Of a DNA stretch of 64,000 nucleotides, positions 16,985 to 24,526 are shown in pieces. A program made the position numbers and the translations under genes. The DNA is from Micrococcus sp. EYE_212. GTDB lineage: Bacteria > Actinomycetota > Actinomycetes > Actinomycetales > Micrococcaceae. Positions within the stretch are counted from its first letter, which is position 1. The number at the start of each line of letters is the position of its first letter. The notes under the pieces are model-generated. The model saw nothing but the letters and a program-made list of their open reading frames with translations. It made no database searches and was not told the origin of the DNA. Location: positions 89,609-153,608 of the forward strand of contig NZ_JAHXOZ010000005.1 of assembly GCF_023147585.1 (NCBI RefSeq), given 5' to 3'.

Positions 16985-18163
16985 TCAGAGGTAGGGGGCG
17001 ATGATCATGGGCTCGGGGGGCAGGTCCACGCCGAAGCGCGCGCGGACGCCGTCGCGGACCTCGCGCGCGATGGTGAGGATGTCCTCGGTGCTGGCCGCGC
17101 CGCGGTTCGTCACGGCGAGCGTGTGCTTCGTGGACAGCGACGCGCGACCCCCGGCCAGTCCCGTCCCGTCCTCACCGCGGCCATCGGGCCCGTCCTCGCG
17201 GGGCTCCACGTCCGGCAGGCCGAAGCCCTTGCCGTAGCCCGCGTGGTCGATGAGCCAGGCCGCGGAGAGCTTGACGAGCTCACCTCCCTGCTCGTCCGTC
17301 CCCGCGGCGAACGCGGGCGCACCCTCGGGAAGAGAGGCGCGCACGGCCGCCGGCACGATCGGGTTGGTGAAGTACGAGCCCGTGGACCACGAGTCCTGGT
17401 CCGCGACGTCCCACACCATGCCCTTCGAGGCGCGCAGGGCGAGCACCTCCTCCCGCACGGTCCGGAGCGCGGCGTGCGCGCCCTCCTCCACGCCGAGCGC
17501 CCGCGCGAGCTGCGCGTACCGCACCGGCGACGTCGGCTCGGCCCCCTCGGCCGCGCGACGCAGCCGCAGGTCGATCGAGAGGACGACCCAGCGTGGGCTC
17601 GGCTCCCCCGACTCCAGCATCGAGCGCTTGATGATCGAGTCGCGGTAGCCGAAGCGCAGCTCCTCGGCGGACAGCTCGACGACAGCCCCGCCGCCGGGAA
17701 CCTGCCGGTCCCACGCGCGCAGGGAGACCAGCACCTGGGACACGTCCGCGCCATAGGCGCCGACGTTCTGCACCGGCGTCGCGCCGGCGGACCCCGGGAT
17801 CCCCGAGAGCGCCTCGACGCCCGCCAGGCCCCGCTCCACGGTCCACGCCACGGCGGCGTCCCACCGCTGGCCGGCGGCGATGCGCACGACGACGGCGTCG
17901 CCCTCCGCCTCGCCCGCACCCTCCGCGCGGTGCGCGTCCTCCAGCACCTCGATGCCCTCGAACGCCGTCTGCACCACGGTGCCCGGGAAGCCGGCGTCCG
18001 CCATGAGGGTGTTGGAGCCGCCGCCGAGCACGAACAGGGGCTCCCCCGCGGCGTCGGCCACGCGGATGGCCTCCACGGCCTCCTGCTCCGTGCGGGCGGT
18101 GACCCAGGCGCGGGCGGGCCCGCCGACGCGGGTGGTGGTGTGGTCGGCCAGGCGCTCGCTCAC
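16985..18163 (-). CDS. murB: UDP-N-acetylenolpyruvoylglucosamine reductase
   Basis: A 392-residue flavoenzyme of peptidoglycan precursor synthesis. FAD-binding motif LGGGSNTLMADAGFPGTVV lies near residue 45, then PVQNVGAYGADVSQVLVSLR, the proton-donor serine region TGSYFTNPIVP and the C-terminal KHTLAVTNRGAASTEDI. GTG 18163 overlaps the stop of the upstream HadB-like gene by four bases, so the dehydratase pair and murB are coupled. A short loop (about 305-320, REDGPDGRGEDGTGLAGG) is low complexity. Confidence 0.94.
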   Translation of the reverse strand: MSERLADHTTTRVGGPARAWVTARTEQEAVEAIRVADAAGEPLFVLGGGSNTLMADAGFPGTVVQTAFEGIEVLEDAHRAEGAGEAEGDAVVVRIAAGQRWDAAVAWTVERGLAGVEALSGIPGSAGATPVQNVGAYGADVSQVLVSLRAWDRQVPGGGAVVELSAEELRFGYRDSIIKRSMLESGEPSPRWVVLSIDLRLRRAAEGAEPTSPVRYAQLARALGVEEGAHAALRTVREEVLALRASKGMVWDVADQDSWSTGSYFTNPIVPAAVRASLPEGAPAFAAGTDEQGGELVKLSAAWLIDHAGYGKGFGLPDVEPREDGPDGRGEDGTGLAGGRASLSTKHTLAVTNRGAASTEDILTIAREVRDGVRARFGVDLPPEPMIIAPYL

Positions 18164-18684
18164 GCGGTCTCCTCCGAGGTCGGGGCTGCGGGCTCGGCCA
18201 GGCGGACGAGCACCTGGGCCTTGGTCAGCACGCGGGGCTTGTCCAGGGCGGGGTCGTTCACCGTGAGGTCGATCCGGACGGTGCCGGCGGCCTCGTCCAC
18301 GACGCCCACCGTGCCGGTGACCTCGAGGCGTGCGCCGGCCAGGGGCGCGCCGTCGTCGTCGGCCCGGCCCGTGGTGTCTGCGACGGGGACCATGCCCGTG
18401 AAGCGCGTCTGGTAGTCCACCACCGCCCCGGGATCCCCGGCCCAGTCGGTGACGAGCTGCACCGCGGCGCCCATGGTGAGCATGCCGTGGGCGATCACAC
18501 CGGGCAGTCCCACCCCCGTGGCGAACGACTCGGACCAGTGGATCGGGTTGTGGTCGCCGGAGGCGCCCGCGTAGGCCACCAGGTCGGCGCGCGTGAGTGC
18601 GACGGTCCGGGAGCCGATGACGTCGCCCTTGGCGAGGTCGGACAGGCGCGGGGCGTTCTGCGGGCCGATGTGCTGCGCGCTCAT
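18160..18684 (-). CDS. MaoC-fold (R)-hydratase, HadB-like
   Basis: A 174-residue hot-dog protein with the hydratase-2 catalytic pattern YAGASGDHNPIHWSESFATG then GVIAHGMLTMGAAVQLVTDW (D and H of the dyad). In Mycobacterium the HadA/HadB subunits form the FAS-II dehydratase at the locus thrT-metT-rpmG2-hadABC-trpT-secE. The position here between the same tRNA genes supports orthology with hadB, though the substrate need not be mycolate precursors. The C-terminal extension after about residue 140 is longer than usual. It overlaps both neighbours. Confidence 0.88.
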   Translation of the reverse strand: MSAQHIGPQNAPRLSDLAKGDVIGSRTVALTRADLVAYAGASGDHNPIHWSESFATGVGLPGVIAHGMLTMGAAVQLVTDWAGDPGAVVDYQTRFTGMVPVADTTGRADDDGAPLAGARLEVTGTVGVVDEAAGTVRIDLTVNDPALDKPRVLTKAQVLVRLAEPAAPTSEETA

Positions 18685-19133
18685 CAGGCCTTCTCTCCGC
18701 GGATCAGCAGGGTGGAGGTCACGGTCGAGACCGGCGCGCCGGCGGCGTCGGCGATCTCGGTGACGGTGGTGACCATGTCGTTGCCGCCGAGCGACTTCAC
18801 GGAGGCGATCCTCACCGTGGCGGTGACCTCGTCCCCGGCCACGAGCGGGCGGTGGTGGGTGAAGCGCTCCTCCGCGTGCAGCACGCGGGAGAAGTCGATG
18901 CCCACCTCCGGGTCGTTCACGGCGGCGGCCTCGGCGCGCTGCGCGATCACGACGGCGAACGTCGGCGGGGCGACGAGGTCGGCATGGCCGAGGGCTCGGG
19001 CGGCCTCGACGTCGTGGTGGGCGGGGTGCTGCGCCTGGACGGCGGAGGCGAAGGCGCGGACGGCCTCCCGGCCCACCTGGAAGGGGGGCGCGGGCGGATA
19101 GCTCCGCCCGGCGGCGCTGGGGTTCACGGGCAC
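18684..19133 (-). CDS. MaoC-like dehydratase subunit, HadA-like
   Basis: A 149-residue hot-dog protein of the N-terminal MaoC/FAS1-like dehydratase class. It begins VPVNPSAAGRSYPPAPPFQV and contains VAPPTFAVVIAQRAEAA, RVLHAEERFTHHRPLVAGDE and a C-terminal strand TSTLLIRGEKA; such subunits lack the full catalytic dyad and pair with a HadB-type partner, which is encoded next with a one-base overlap (TGATG). GTG 19133 is preceded by AGGAG at six bases. This start is confident because of that site. Confidence 0.88.
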   Translation of the reverse strand: MPVNPSAAGRSYPPAPPFQVGREAVRAFASAVQAQHPAHHDVEAARALGHADLVAPPTFAVVIAQRAEAAAVNDPEVGIDFSRVLHAEERFTHHRPLVAGDEVTATVRIASVKSLGGNDMVTTVTEIADAAGAPVSTVTSTLLIRGEKA

Positions 19134-19273
19134 GCGTGGCTCCTGATCAGACGGGGTCCGGACTGCGCACCAGCCTACCGCCGGGGCCGGACACGACGGC
19201 GGTCCGAGAGCCGGGGCGGGCGACCCGACGGCCGGAGACGTCGGCTCCGGGATCGGCGGCGACGGTGCGGGCC

Positions 19274-19594
19274 TCAGCCGCGAGGCCGCCCGCCCTGGCG
19301 ACGCGCTGCCTGGCGGAAGCGGACCATCTGGGCCGCCAGATGGACCAGGACGCCCAGGCCCAGTACGACGAGGGCGGCCTGGGAGAGCGGGAGCCGGTGC
19401 GTGGCGGAGCCGACGACGGAGAGCACGATCCCCACGAGGAAGAGGCCGGAGCCGGTCAGCACCATGCGGCGGTACAGGGAGGAGCCGTGCTCCCACGGGG
19501 AGACGAAGCCGGCGGGCTCTCTGCGGCCTGCGGGCCGGGCGGCCGGACGGGCCGCGCCGCCGCGCGAGGGGCTCTGACGGGGGCGCGAGGACAT
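19274..19594 (-). CDS. Small two-helix membrane protein, basic N-terminus
   Basis: A 106-residue protein with a 30-residue Arg/Pro/Ala-rich cytoplasmic start followed by two helices (MVLTGSGLFLVGIVLSVVGS and LVVLGLGVLVHLAAQMV) and a basic end. ATG 19594 lies six bases after TAGCCT, implying a leaderless mRNA. Function is not recognised. It sits where rpmG is found in the mycobacterial version of this locus but is not a ribosomal protein. Confidence 0.78.
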   Translation of the reverse strand: MSSRPRQSPSRGGAARPAARPAGRREPAGFVSPWEHGSSLYRRMVLTGSGLFLVGIVLSVVGSATHRLPLSQAALVVLGLGVLVHLAAQMVRFRQAARRQGGRPRG

Positions 19595-19600
19595 GCCGTC

Positions 19601-19606
19601 AGGCTA
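19601..19606 (-). promoter_or_regulatory. Leaderless -10 box (two-helix protein)
   Basis: TAGCCT read leftward, six bases, then ATG 19594. Confidence 0.65.
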
Positions 19607-19753
19607 CCGGTCCGCGACGGGATCGTGACCTCCTCGTGATCACTTCGTGAGGGCACGGTTAAACCTGGGAGATCCCTGCACCTTCGGAACGTCTCGGTTC
19701 CATCCGGCTGTCACCATGATCTCCGCGAGCCCTGAGGCGACGCCCCCTGCACC

Positions 19754-20980
19754 CTGATCTCCCGCCGCGGCTTCACCCTGGCCGCGGCCGGCACCGTCAC
19801 CGCCGGAGCCAGCCTCGTGGCTGCCGTCCCGGCCGCCGCCACCACCCAGCTGCTCGCCCTGAGCCCGATCACCCTGAGCCCGATCGCCCTGAAGTCCCGT
19901 CCCTGGTCCTACGGAACCGTCATCGGGACCATCCCCGCCGGGTCGATCGCCACCGCGGTCGGCCCGCGCGAGGGCGAGTGGATCCTCGTGAGCCACCAGG
20001 GGACGGTCGGCTGGGCCGACGGGACCCATCTCGTGCCGGCCGGCGACGCCGCCGCCCGCGTGTACGCGACCAGTGCCGCCTCCCTGCGGGAACGCCCGCG
20101 CTCCACCGCCGCGGCCGTCGGGGTGATCCCCAGCGGGGCGGTCGTGGCGACCACCGGCGTGATGTCGGGCGAGTGGCAGTCGGTCCGCTGCGCCGGGACG
20201 TGGGGCTGGGCCTACGGCCCCCAGCTGCGGACCCTGACCGAGGCGCCCACCACCCGGTTCCATCAGGCCTTCACCGCGGGCGACGCGTCCTCCGTCTACC
20301 ACGTCTACGCGGACGGCCTGGATCTCGTGAAGCCCGCGGGCCTGGCGTGGTTCTTCGACGGCGACTACTTCTCGGCCGACCGCTCCCGCGTGCTGCGGCC
20401 TGACGGCACCGAGATGCGCGGGATCGCCGCGGAGGCCAACCGTCGCAACTGCGTCCTCGTGGCCGTGGTCACCCCCGCCCCGTACGAGACCGGCTACGGC
20501 TACACGTGGTGGCGCAACCGCCCGCGCAACGGCGCCTGGTACCGGCAGCTCAACGCCCACCTGAGGGGTCGGTTCCCGTTCATCTCCGCCGCCCGCCAGT
20601 GGATGATCGGCTACTCCGGCGGCCCCGAGTTCATCTCCATGCACCTCATGGCCGAGCGCCAGTTCGAGGTCTGGCGCGGAGCGGGGGCGACCATCGTGGG
20701 CGGCGGAACCCCCCCTGCCTCGGTGGACTCCACCAGCCCGTCCTTCCGACGCGTCCAGGCGACCTGGCACGTGAACGGCGGGGACGTGGCCGGGGAGACG
20801 ATCCCGCCCACCTGGTCCGCCCTGAGCGCCGCGACGGCAGGAGAGCGGCGATACAGAGAGGGCTCCTCCTACCTGCGGACGCGGCTGAACGTGTACCCCA
20901 CGGGCGGACACGCCGGCGACGACTTCCGGGCGCTGCTCGCGGCCGACCTGGACCGCGCGGGGTGGGACCGCCTGCGCTGA
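19754..20980 (+). CDS. Exported double-SH3 alpha/beta-hydrolase with abnormal start
   Basis: From CTG 19754 the frame encodes 408 residues beginning LISRRGFTLAAAGTVTAGAS, a clear twin-arginine signal ending near AVPAAA. Two bacterial SH3 repeats follow (about 45-90 and 95-150), then a hydrolase domain with FFDGDYF (oxyanion strand), the nucleophile elbow MIGYSGGPEF and a late histidine in TGGHAGDDFRALL. It resembles secreted wall-associated esterases; substrate unknown. No ATG, GTG or TTG precedes the signal: a TGA at 19733 closes the frame, and the first GTG (19817) cuts the signal off. An ATG at 19716 in another frame ends at 19755-19757, so a one-base frameshift could also explain it. Confidence 0.75.
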   Translation: MISRRGFTLAAAGTVTAGASLVAAVPAAATTQLLALSPITLSPIALKSRPWSYGTVIGTIPAGSIATAVGPREGEWILVSHQGTVGWADGTHLVPAGDAAARVYATSAASLRERPRSTAAAVGVIPSGAVVATTGVMSGEWQSVRCAGTWGWAYGPQLRTLTEAPTTRFHQAFTAGDASSVYHVYADGLDLVKPAGLAWFFDGDYFSADRSRVLRPDGTEMRGIAAEANRRNCVLVAVVTPAPYETGYGYTWWRNRPRNGAWYRQLNAHLRGRFPFISAARQWMIGYSGGPEFISMHLMAERQFEVWRGAGATIVGGGTPPASVDSTSPSFRRVQATWHVNGGDVAGETIPPTWSALSAATAGERRYREGSSYLRTRLNVYPTGGHAGDDFRALLAADLDRAGWDRLR

Positions 20981-20983
20981 GGG

Positions 20984-21014
20984 GCGTCGGCACCCCGCAC
21001 GGGGGTGCCGACGC
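20984..21014 (+). terminator. Hairpin after the SH3 hydrolase gene
   Basis: Thirteen-bp perfect arms GCGTCGGCACCCC and GGGGTGCCGACGC with a 5-base loop, four bases after the stop codon. Confidence 0.7.
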
Positions 21015-21016
21015 AG

Positions 21017-21048
21017 AAGGACCCGGCCTCCGTGGAGGCCGGGTCCTT
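21017..21048 (-). terminator. Hairpin after tRNA-Met
   Basis: Fifteen-bp arms AAGGACCCGGCCTCC and GGAGGCCGGGTCCTT with a 2-base loop lie eight bases beyond the tRNA-Met 3' end. Confidence 0.7.
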
Positions 21049-21056
21049 CGTGTTCG

Positions 21057-21130
21057 TAGCGGCGGGGGGACTCGATCCCCCGACCTCACGATTATGAGTC
21101 GTGCGCTCTAACCAGCTGAGCTACACCGCC
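21057..21130 (-). tRNA. metT: tRNA-Met (CAT anticodon)
   Basis: Cloverleaf read leftward from 21130: acceptor GGCGGTG pairs with CGCCGCT (ending in a G-U pair), anticodon stem CACGA/TCGTG encloses CTCATAA, giving CAT. The start GGCGGTGTAGCTCAGCTGG is that of an elongator tRNA; initiator tRNA normally has an unpaired first base. CCA is not encoded. It follows tRNA-Thr in the same direction. Confidence 0.96.
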
Positions 21131-21188
21131 ACGACATGAGAGCGCCCGCGCTCGCGGCGCATGCCGAGAGAACGGGCTCTCATGTCAG

Positions 21189-21260
21189 AGCCCCGACCGG
21201 GAATCGATCCCGGGACCTCCATCTTACCAAGATGGCGCTCTACCACTGAGCTATCGGGGC
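21189..21260 (-). tRNA. thrT: tRNA-Thr (GGT anticodon)
   Basis: Acceptor GCCCCGA pairs with TCGGGGC, discriminator T at 21189; anticodon stem CCATC/GATGG encloses TTGGTAA, giving GGT. The 58-base gap to tRNA-Met holds an inverted repeat ACATGAGAGC/GCTCTCATGT that may fold in the precursor. Confidence 0.96.
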
Positions 21261-21347
21261 AACGAGGTGAAACCCTACCAGGTGTTCGCGCAGAGTTCCA
21301 ACTCGCAGGTGGGCGGCGCCGAGACGGGGCCCGGCGCCGCCCCGGCA

Positions 21348-23591
21348 TCAGCGGCGCGGGCCGCCGTCGCGACGCTCCTGGGCGCCCCAGCGGGGCTTCT
21401 TCGGGCCGGCCGAGGGGCCGCGGTCCGAGCGGAACCCGCCGCGGTCCTCGCGGTCCTTCCTGAAGCCGCCGGTGCGCTCCTCACGGCCGCCGAAGCCGCC
21501 GCGGTCGTCACGGTCCTTGCGGAACCCGCCGCCGTGGCCGCGGTCGTCACGGTCCTTCCGGAACCCGCCGCCGTGGCCGCGGTCGTCACGGTCCTTCCGG
21601 AACCCGCCGCCGTGGCCGCGGTCGTCACGGTCCTTGCGGAACCCGCCCCGGCCGCCGCGCTCGCCACGGTCATCGCCGTCGCGCTCCCCGCGCGTCGGGC
21701 GCCCGGTGTCCTTGCGCATGTTGAGCCGGCGCCCGTTGATCTCAGCGCGCCCGGCGGCCTCGAGCTGGGCCGGGGTGAGGTCGGCGGGCAGCTCGACGAG
21801 CGAGTGGTTTCCGCGCAGGTCGATCGCGCCGATCTGGGAGGCGGGCAGGCCCACCTCGTTGGCGAGGGCGCCCACGATGTTGCCGGGCTTCACGCGGTCC
21901 GTGTGGCCCACGCCGATCCAGTACGTGGCGTTGCCGGCCGCGGGCTCGCGGGCCGGGCCACGGGAGCCGCGCCCGTCCGCGCTGCCGCCGCGCTCGGGAC
22001 GGTCCTGGCCCCCACGGCCCTCGCGCTCGGTGCGCGCACGGCCCGTGTGGGTGGGGATGTCCTGCTCGGTGGAGAGCAGCGGGCGGCCGCCCTGCGCCAT
22101 CATGGCGAGGGCCGCGCCCACGCGGGACGGCTCGATCTCGTGCTGCTCCACGTACTCGTCGACGAGGCCGGCGAAGGTCTCGAGCTCCTGGTCGCCGGCG
22201 CGCTCAAGCGTCTTGGTGATGGTGTCGGAGAAGCGCTTGAGGCGGGCGGCGTTGACCTTCGCCACGGACGGCACGGCCATCTCCTCGACCTCCTGGCGCG
22301 TGGTGCGCTCGATCTGCTTCAGCAGGTAGCGCTCGCGGGGAGTCATGAAGAGGATGGCGTCGCCCGTGCGGCCCGCGCGGCCGGTACGGCCGATGCGGTG
22401 CACGTAGGACTCCGCGTCCTGCGGGATGTCGTAGTTCACCACGTGGGAGATGCGCTCCACGTCCAGGCCGCGGGCGGCGACGTCGGTGGCCACGAGGATG
22501 TCCACGCGGCCGGCCTTGAGGTCCTCCACGGTCTTCTCGCGCTGCTTCTGCGCGATGTCACCGGAGATGGCCACGGCCTTGAAGCCGGCGCGGGTGAGGC
22601 GCTGGGTCAGCTCCTCGGTGGCGGCGCGGGTGCGGACGAAGGCGATGACGCCGTCGTGGTCCTCGGTCTCGAGGATGCGGGTCATGGCCTCGAGCTTGTA
22701 CTGGTGGCCCACCTGCAGGTAGCGCTGGCGGATGGTGGCGGACGTCGTGGACTGACGGGACACGGCCACCTCCTCCGGGGAGTTCAGGTACTGCGCGGAG
22801 ATGCGGCGGATGGCCGGCGGCATGGTGGCCGAGAACAGCGCGGTCTGCTTCGACGCGGGGGTGGACGCGAGGATGCGGTCCACCTCCTCGGCGAAGCCCA
22901 TGCGCAGCATCTCGTCCGCCTCGTCCAGCACAAGGGTCTGCAGCTGGGAGAGGTCCAGGGAGCCGCGCTCGATGTGGTCGATCACGCGGCCGGGGGTGCC
23001 GACGACGACCTGGGCGCCGCGGCGCAGCGCCGAGAGCTGGGGGCCGTAGGGCGAGCCGCCGTAGACGGCCAGCACGGACACGTCGCCGAGATGCTTGGCG
23101 TACGCGTCGAAGGCCTCGGCGAGCTGGAGCGCCAGCTCGCGCGTGGGGGCCAGGGCGAGGATCTGCGGGGCGTCGGCGCGCCCGTTGACGTCCGAGGCCT
23201 CCGCCAGGCGGGAGAGCGCCGGCAGCGCGAACGCGCCGGTCTTGCCGGTGCCCGTCTGGGCGAGGCCCACGACGTCGCGGCCCTCGAGCAGCAGCGGGAT
23301 GGTCGCCTCCTGGATGGGCGAGGGCGCGGTGTAGCCCAGGTCCTCGATCGCGGCGAGGACGCGTGCGTCCAGGCCGAGGTCCAGGAAGGTGGGGCCGGCC
23401 GGCTCGTCCTGCTCGGCCTCGACCGAGTCGGTGTCGTCCTGCTCGGAGGTGAGGTCGGCCTCCGGCGAGGCCTCGGGGGCGTCGGCGGCCAGGGACTCGG
23501 GAGTCTCGTCCGACGGCGGGGCGGCGAGGGCCTCGTCCGAGACGATCGGATCCTGGTTCTCGGCGGCCTGGGGGGTGTCATGGATCGACAT
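21348..23591 (-). CDS. deaD: DEAD-box RNA helicase, DeaD/CsdA type
   Basis: A 747-residue ATP-dependent RNA helicase. An acidic N-terminal 65 residues precede the helicase core: Q-motif TFLDLGLDARVLAAIEDLGY with PSPIQ, Walker A AQTGTGKTGAFALP, PTRELALQ, DEAD box VLDEADEMLRMGF, SAT, and HRIGRTGRAGRTG. A DbpA-type RNA-binding domain (about 560-630, IGVGHTDRVKPGNIVGALAN) follows, then an Arg/Gly/Asp repeat tail. ATG 23591 has AGGAGG six bases upstream. Such helicases act in ribosome assembly and mRNA turnover in the cold; the 310-base upstream region may be a long regulatory leader. Confidence 0.95.
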   Translation of the reverse strand: MSIHDTPQAAENQDPIVSDEALAAPPSDETPESLAADAPEASPEADLTSEQDDTDSVEAEQDEPAGPTFLDLGLDARVLAAIEDLGYTAPSPIQEATIPLLLEGRDVVGLAQTGTGKTGAFALPALSRLAEASDVNGRADAPQILALAPTRELALQLAEAFDAYAKHLGDVSVLAVYGGSPYGPQLSALRRGAQVVVGTPGRVIDHIERGSLDLSQLQTLVLDEADEMLRMGFAEEVDRILASTPASKQTALFSATMPPAIRRISAQYLNSPEEVAVSRQSTTSATIRQRYLQVGHQYKLEAMTRILETEDHDGVIAFVRTRAATEELTQRLTRAGFKAVAISGDIAQKQREKTVEDLKAGRVDILVATDVAARGLDVERISHVVNYDIPQDAESYVHRIGRTGRAGRTGDAILFMTPRERYLLKQIERTTRQEVEEMAVPSVAKVNAARLKRFSDTITKTLERAGDQELETFAGLVDEYVEQHEIEPSRVGAALAMMAQGGRPLLSTEQDIPTHTGRARTEREGRGGQDRPERGGSADGRGSRGPAREPAAGNATYWIGVGHTDRVKPGNIVGALANEVGLPASQIGAIDLRGNHSLVELPADLTPAQLEAAGRAEINGRRLNMRKDTGRPTRGERDGDDRGERGGRGGFRKDRDDRGHGGGFRKDRDDRGHGGGFRKDRDDRGHGGGFRKDRDDRGGFGGREERTGGFRKDREDRGGFRSDRGPSAGPKKPRWGAQERRDGGPRR
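21501..21650 (-). repeat. Four tandem 39-bp repeats encoding the helicase tail
   Basis: Copies begin at 21501, 21540, 21579 and 21618 and differ by only a base or two; each encodes a 13-residue unit of the form GFRKDRDDRGHGG. Two diverged units continue toward the C-terminus. The near identity suggests recent expansion by slippage, so copy number may vary between strains. Confidence 0.85.
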
Positions 23592-23901
23592 GGGTGTCCT
23601 CCTGAGGGGGTGCGCAGGCGGCACTCAGCGGCGACGGTCGCGGGTCGTCGTCGAGGGTGCGGGTCTGCTGGGGGAATGGGAAACCGTTCACCCGGCGAGC
23701 CCCCGGGACCACGACGTTCGTGGTCCTCACACACATCTGCACGACATCTGCAACACCGGCGTGGCACACGCGTCCACGCTCATTCACTCAGGGGGGTAAG
23801 TCCGGATACCGGTCCCCACCACTGTACGCCCCCGCGTCCGCTCGGGCGAGACCCGACGGTGTGCCGTGCAGCACCGTCCGCGGCGACGCTAGGCTCGGAG
23901 C
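23592..23901 (-). promoter_or_regulatory. 310-base gap upstream of deaD, probable long 5' leader
   Basis: No gene is seen here. The region holds the helicase Shine-Dalgarno site (AGGAGG), a hairpin with 9-bp arms GGACCACGA (23706-23714) and TCGTGGTCC (23718-23726), and, at its far end, the -10 box of the divergent gene. Long structured leaders are common before cold-shock helicases. No -10 for deaD could be fixed with confidence. Confidence 0.4.
23890..23895 (+). promoter_or_regulatory. Leaderless -10 box (coiled-coil membrane protein)
   Basis: TAGGCT, six bases, then GTG 23902. Confidence 0.65.
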
Positions 23902-24513
23902 GTGGCAGACAACAGCAGTGACCACCGTCTCGCACGTGCCGCCGGCCGTGCCACCCGGGCCTTCCAGGAGCGGCAGCGCGCGGACGACGCGCGACTGCGC
24001 GAGGAGCGCGCCCGCCTGCGGCGCGAGGACGAGGAACGGCTCGCGGACCGTCGCGCGGCCCGGGTCCGCGCGCTGGACGAGCGCGACGCCGCCGAGGCCG
24101 GTCTCGAGCACCCGCTCCTGCGCCTGGCGCGGATCTGGTGGATCGCCGTCGCCGTCCTCCTCTCGGCCCTGTCCGCCGCACTGCTCTGGAGGGGCGCGCA
24201 GGCGGAGCGAGAGGGCGGTCCGGTGACCGACCCGCTGACGGGGATCGAGTCCGTGGGACCGCTCGGCGGCGCCACGGGCCAGTACATGCTGGGCGGGCTC
24301 GCCGGGATCCTCGCGCTGGCTGCCCTGTGGGGCTGGATCGGGCTGCTGCGCCGCCGCCGCGGGGCGATCTCCTCCCTCACGTTCCTCACCCTGGTGGTGG
24401 CCGTCCCCTCGTTCCTGCGCGGCAACGCGCTCCTGATCGCGCTCGCGGTGCTGCTGATCATCGGCACCGCGCTCGTGTGGCTGCCGCCCGTGCGCTCGCG
24501 CGTGCGGCGCTGA
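23902..24513 (+). CDS. Membrane protein with N-terminal charged coiled-coil, unknown
   Basis: A 203-residue protein. Residues about 15-70 are a continuous Arg/Glu/Ala helix likely to form a coiled coil (RQRADDARLREERARLRRED), then four membrane helices follow, with a final pair ISSLTFLTLVVAVPSFL and LLIALAVLLIIGTALVWL. GTG 23902 is leaderless. No enzymatic motif is seen. It is convergent with the amidohydrolase, 13 bases away. Confidence 0.75.
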   Translation: MADNSSDHRLARAAGRATRAFQERQRADDARLREERARLRREDEERLADRRAARVRALDERDAAEAGLEHPLLRLARIWWIAVAVLLSALSAALLWRGAQAEREGGPVTDPLTGIESVGPLGGATGQYMLGGLAGILALAALWGWIGLLRRRRGAISSLTFLTLVVAVPSFLRGNALLIALAVLLIIGTALVWLPPVRSRVRR

Positions 24514-24526
24514 GCGCCGTCCGCGC

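Noticed and set aside
21501..21650. Tandem repeats considered as a CRISPR array
   Set aside because: Units are contiguous at 39 bp with no spacers and translate in frame into the helicase tail.
21267..23921. An 884-codon open frame on the plus strand over deaD
   Set aside because: It is antisense to a helicase with all motifs intact; its Val/Ala/Gly/Leu-rich translation has no domain.
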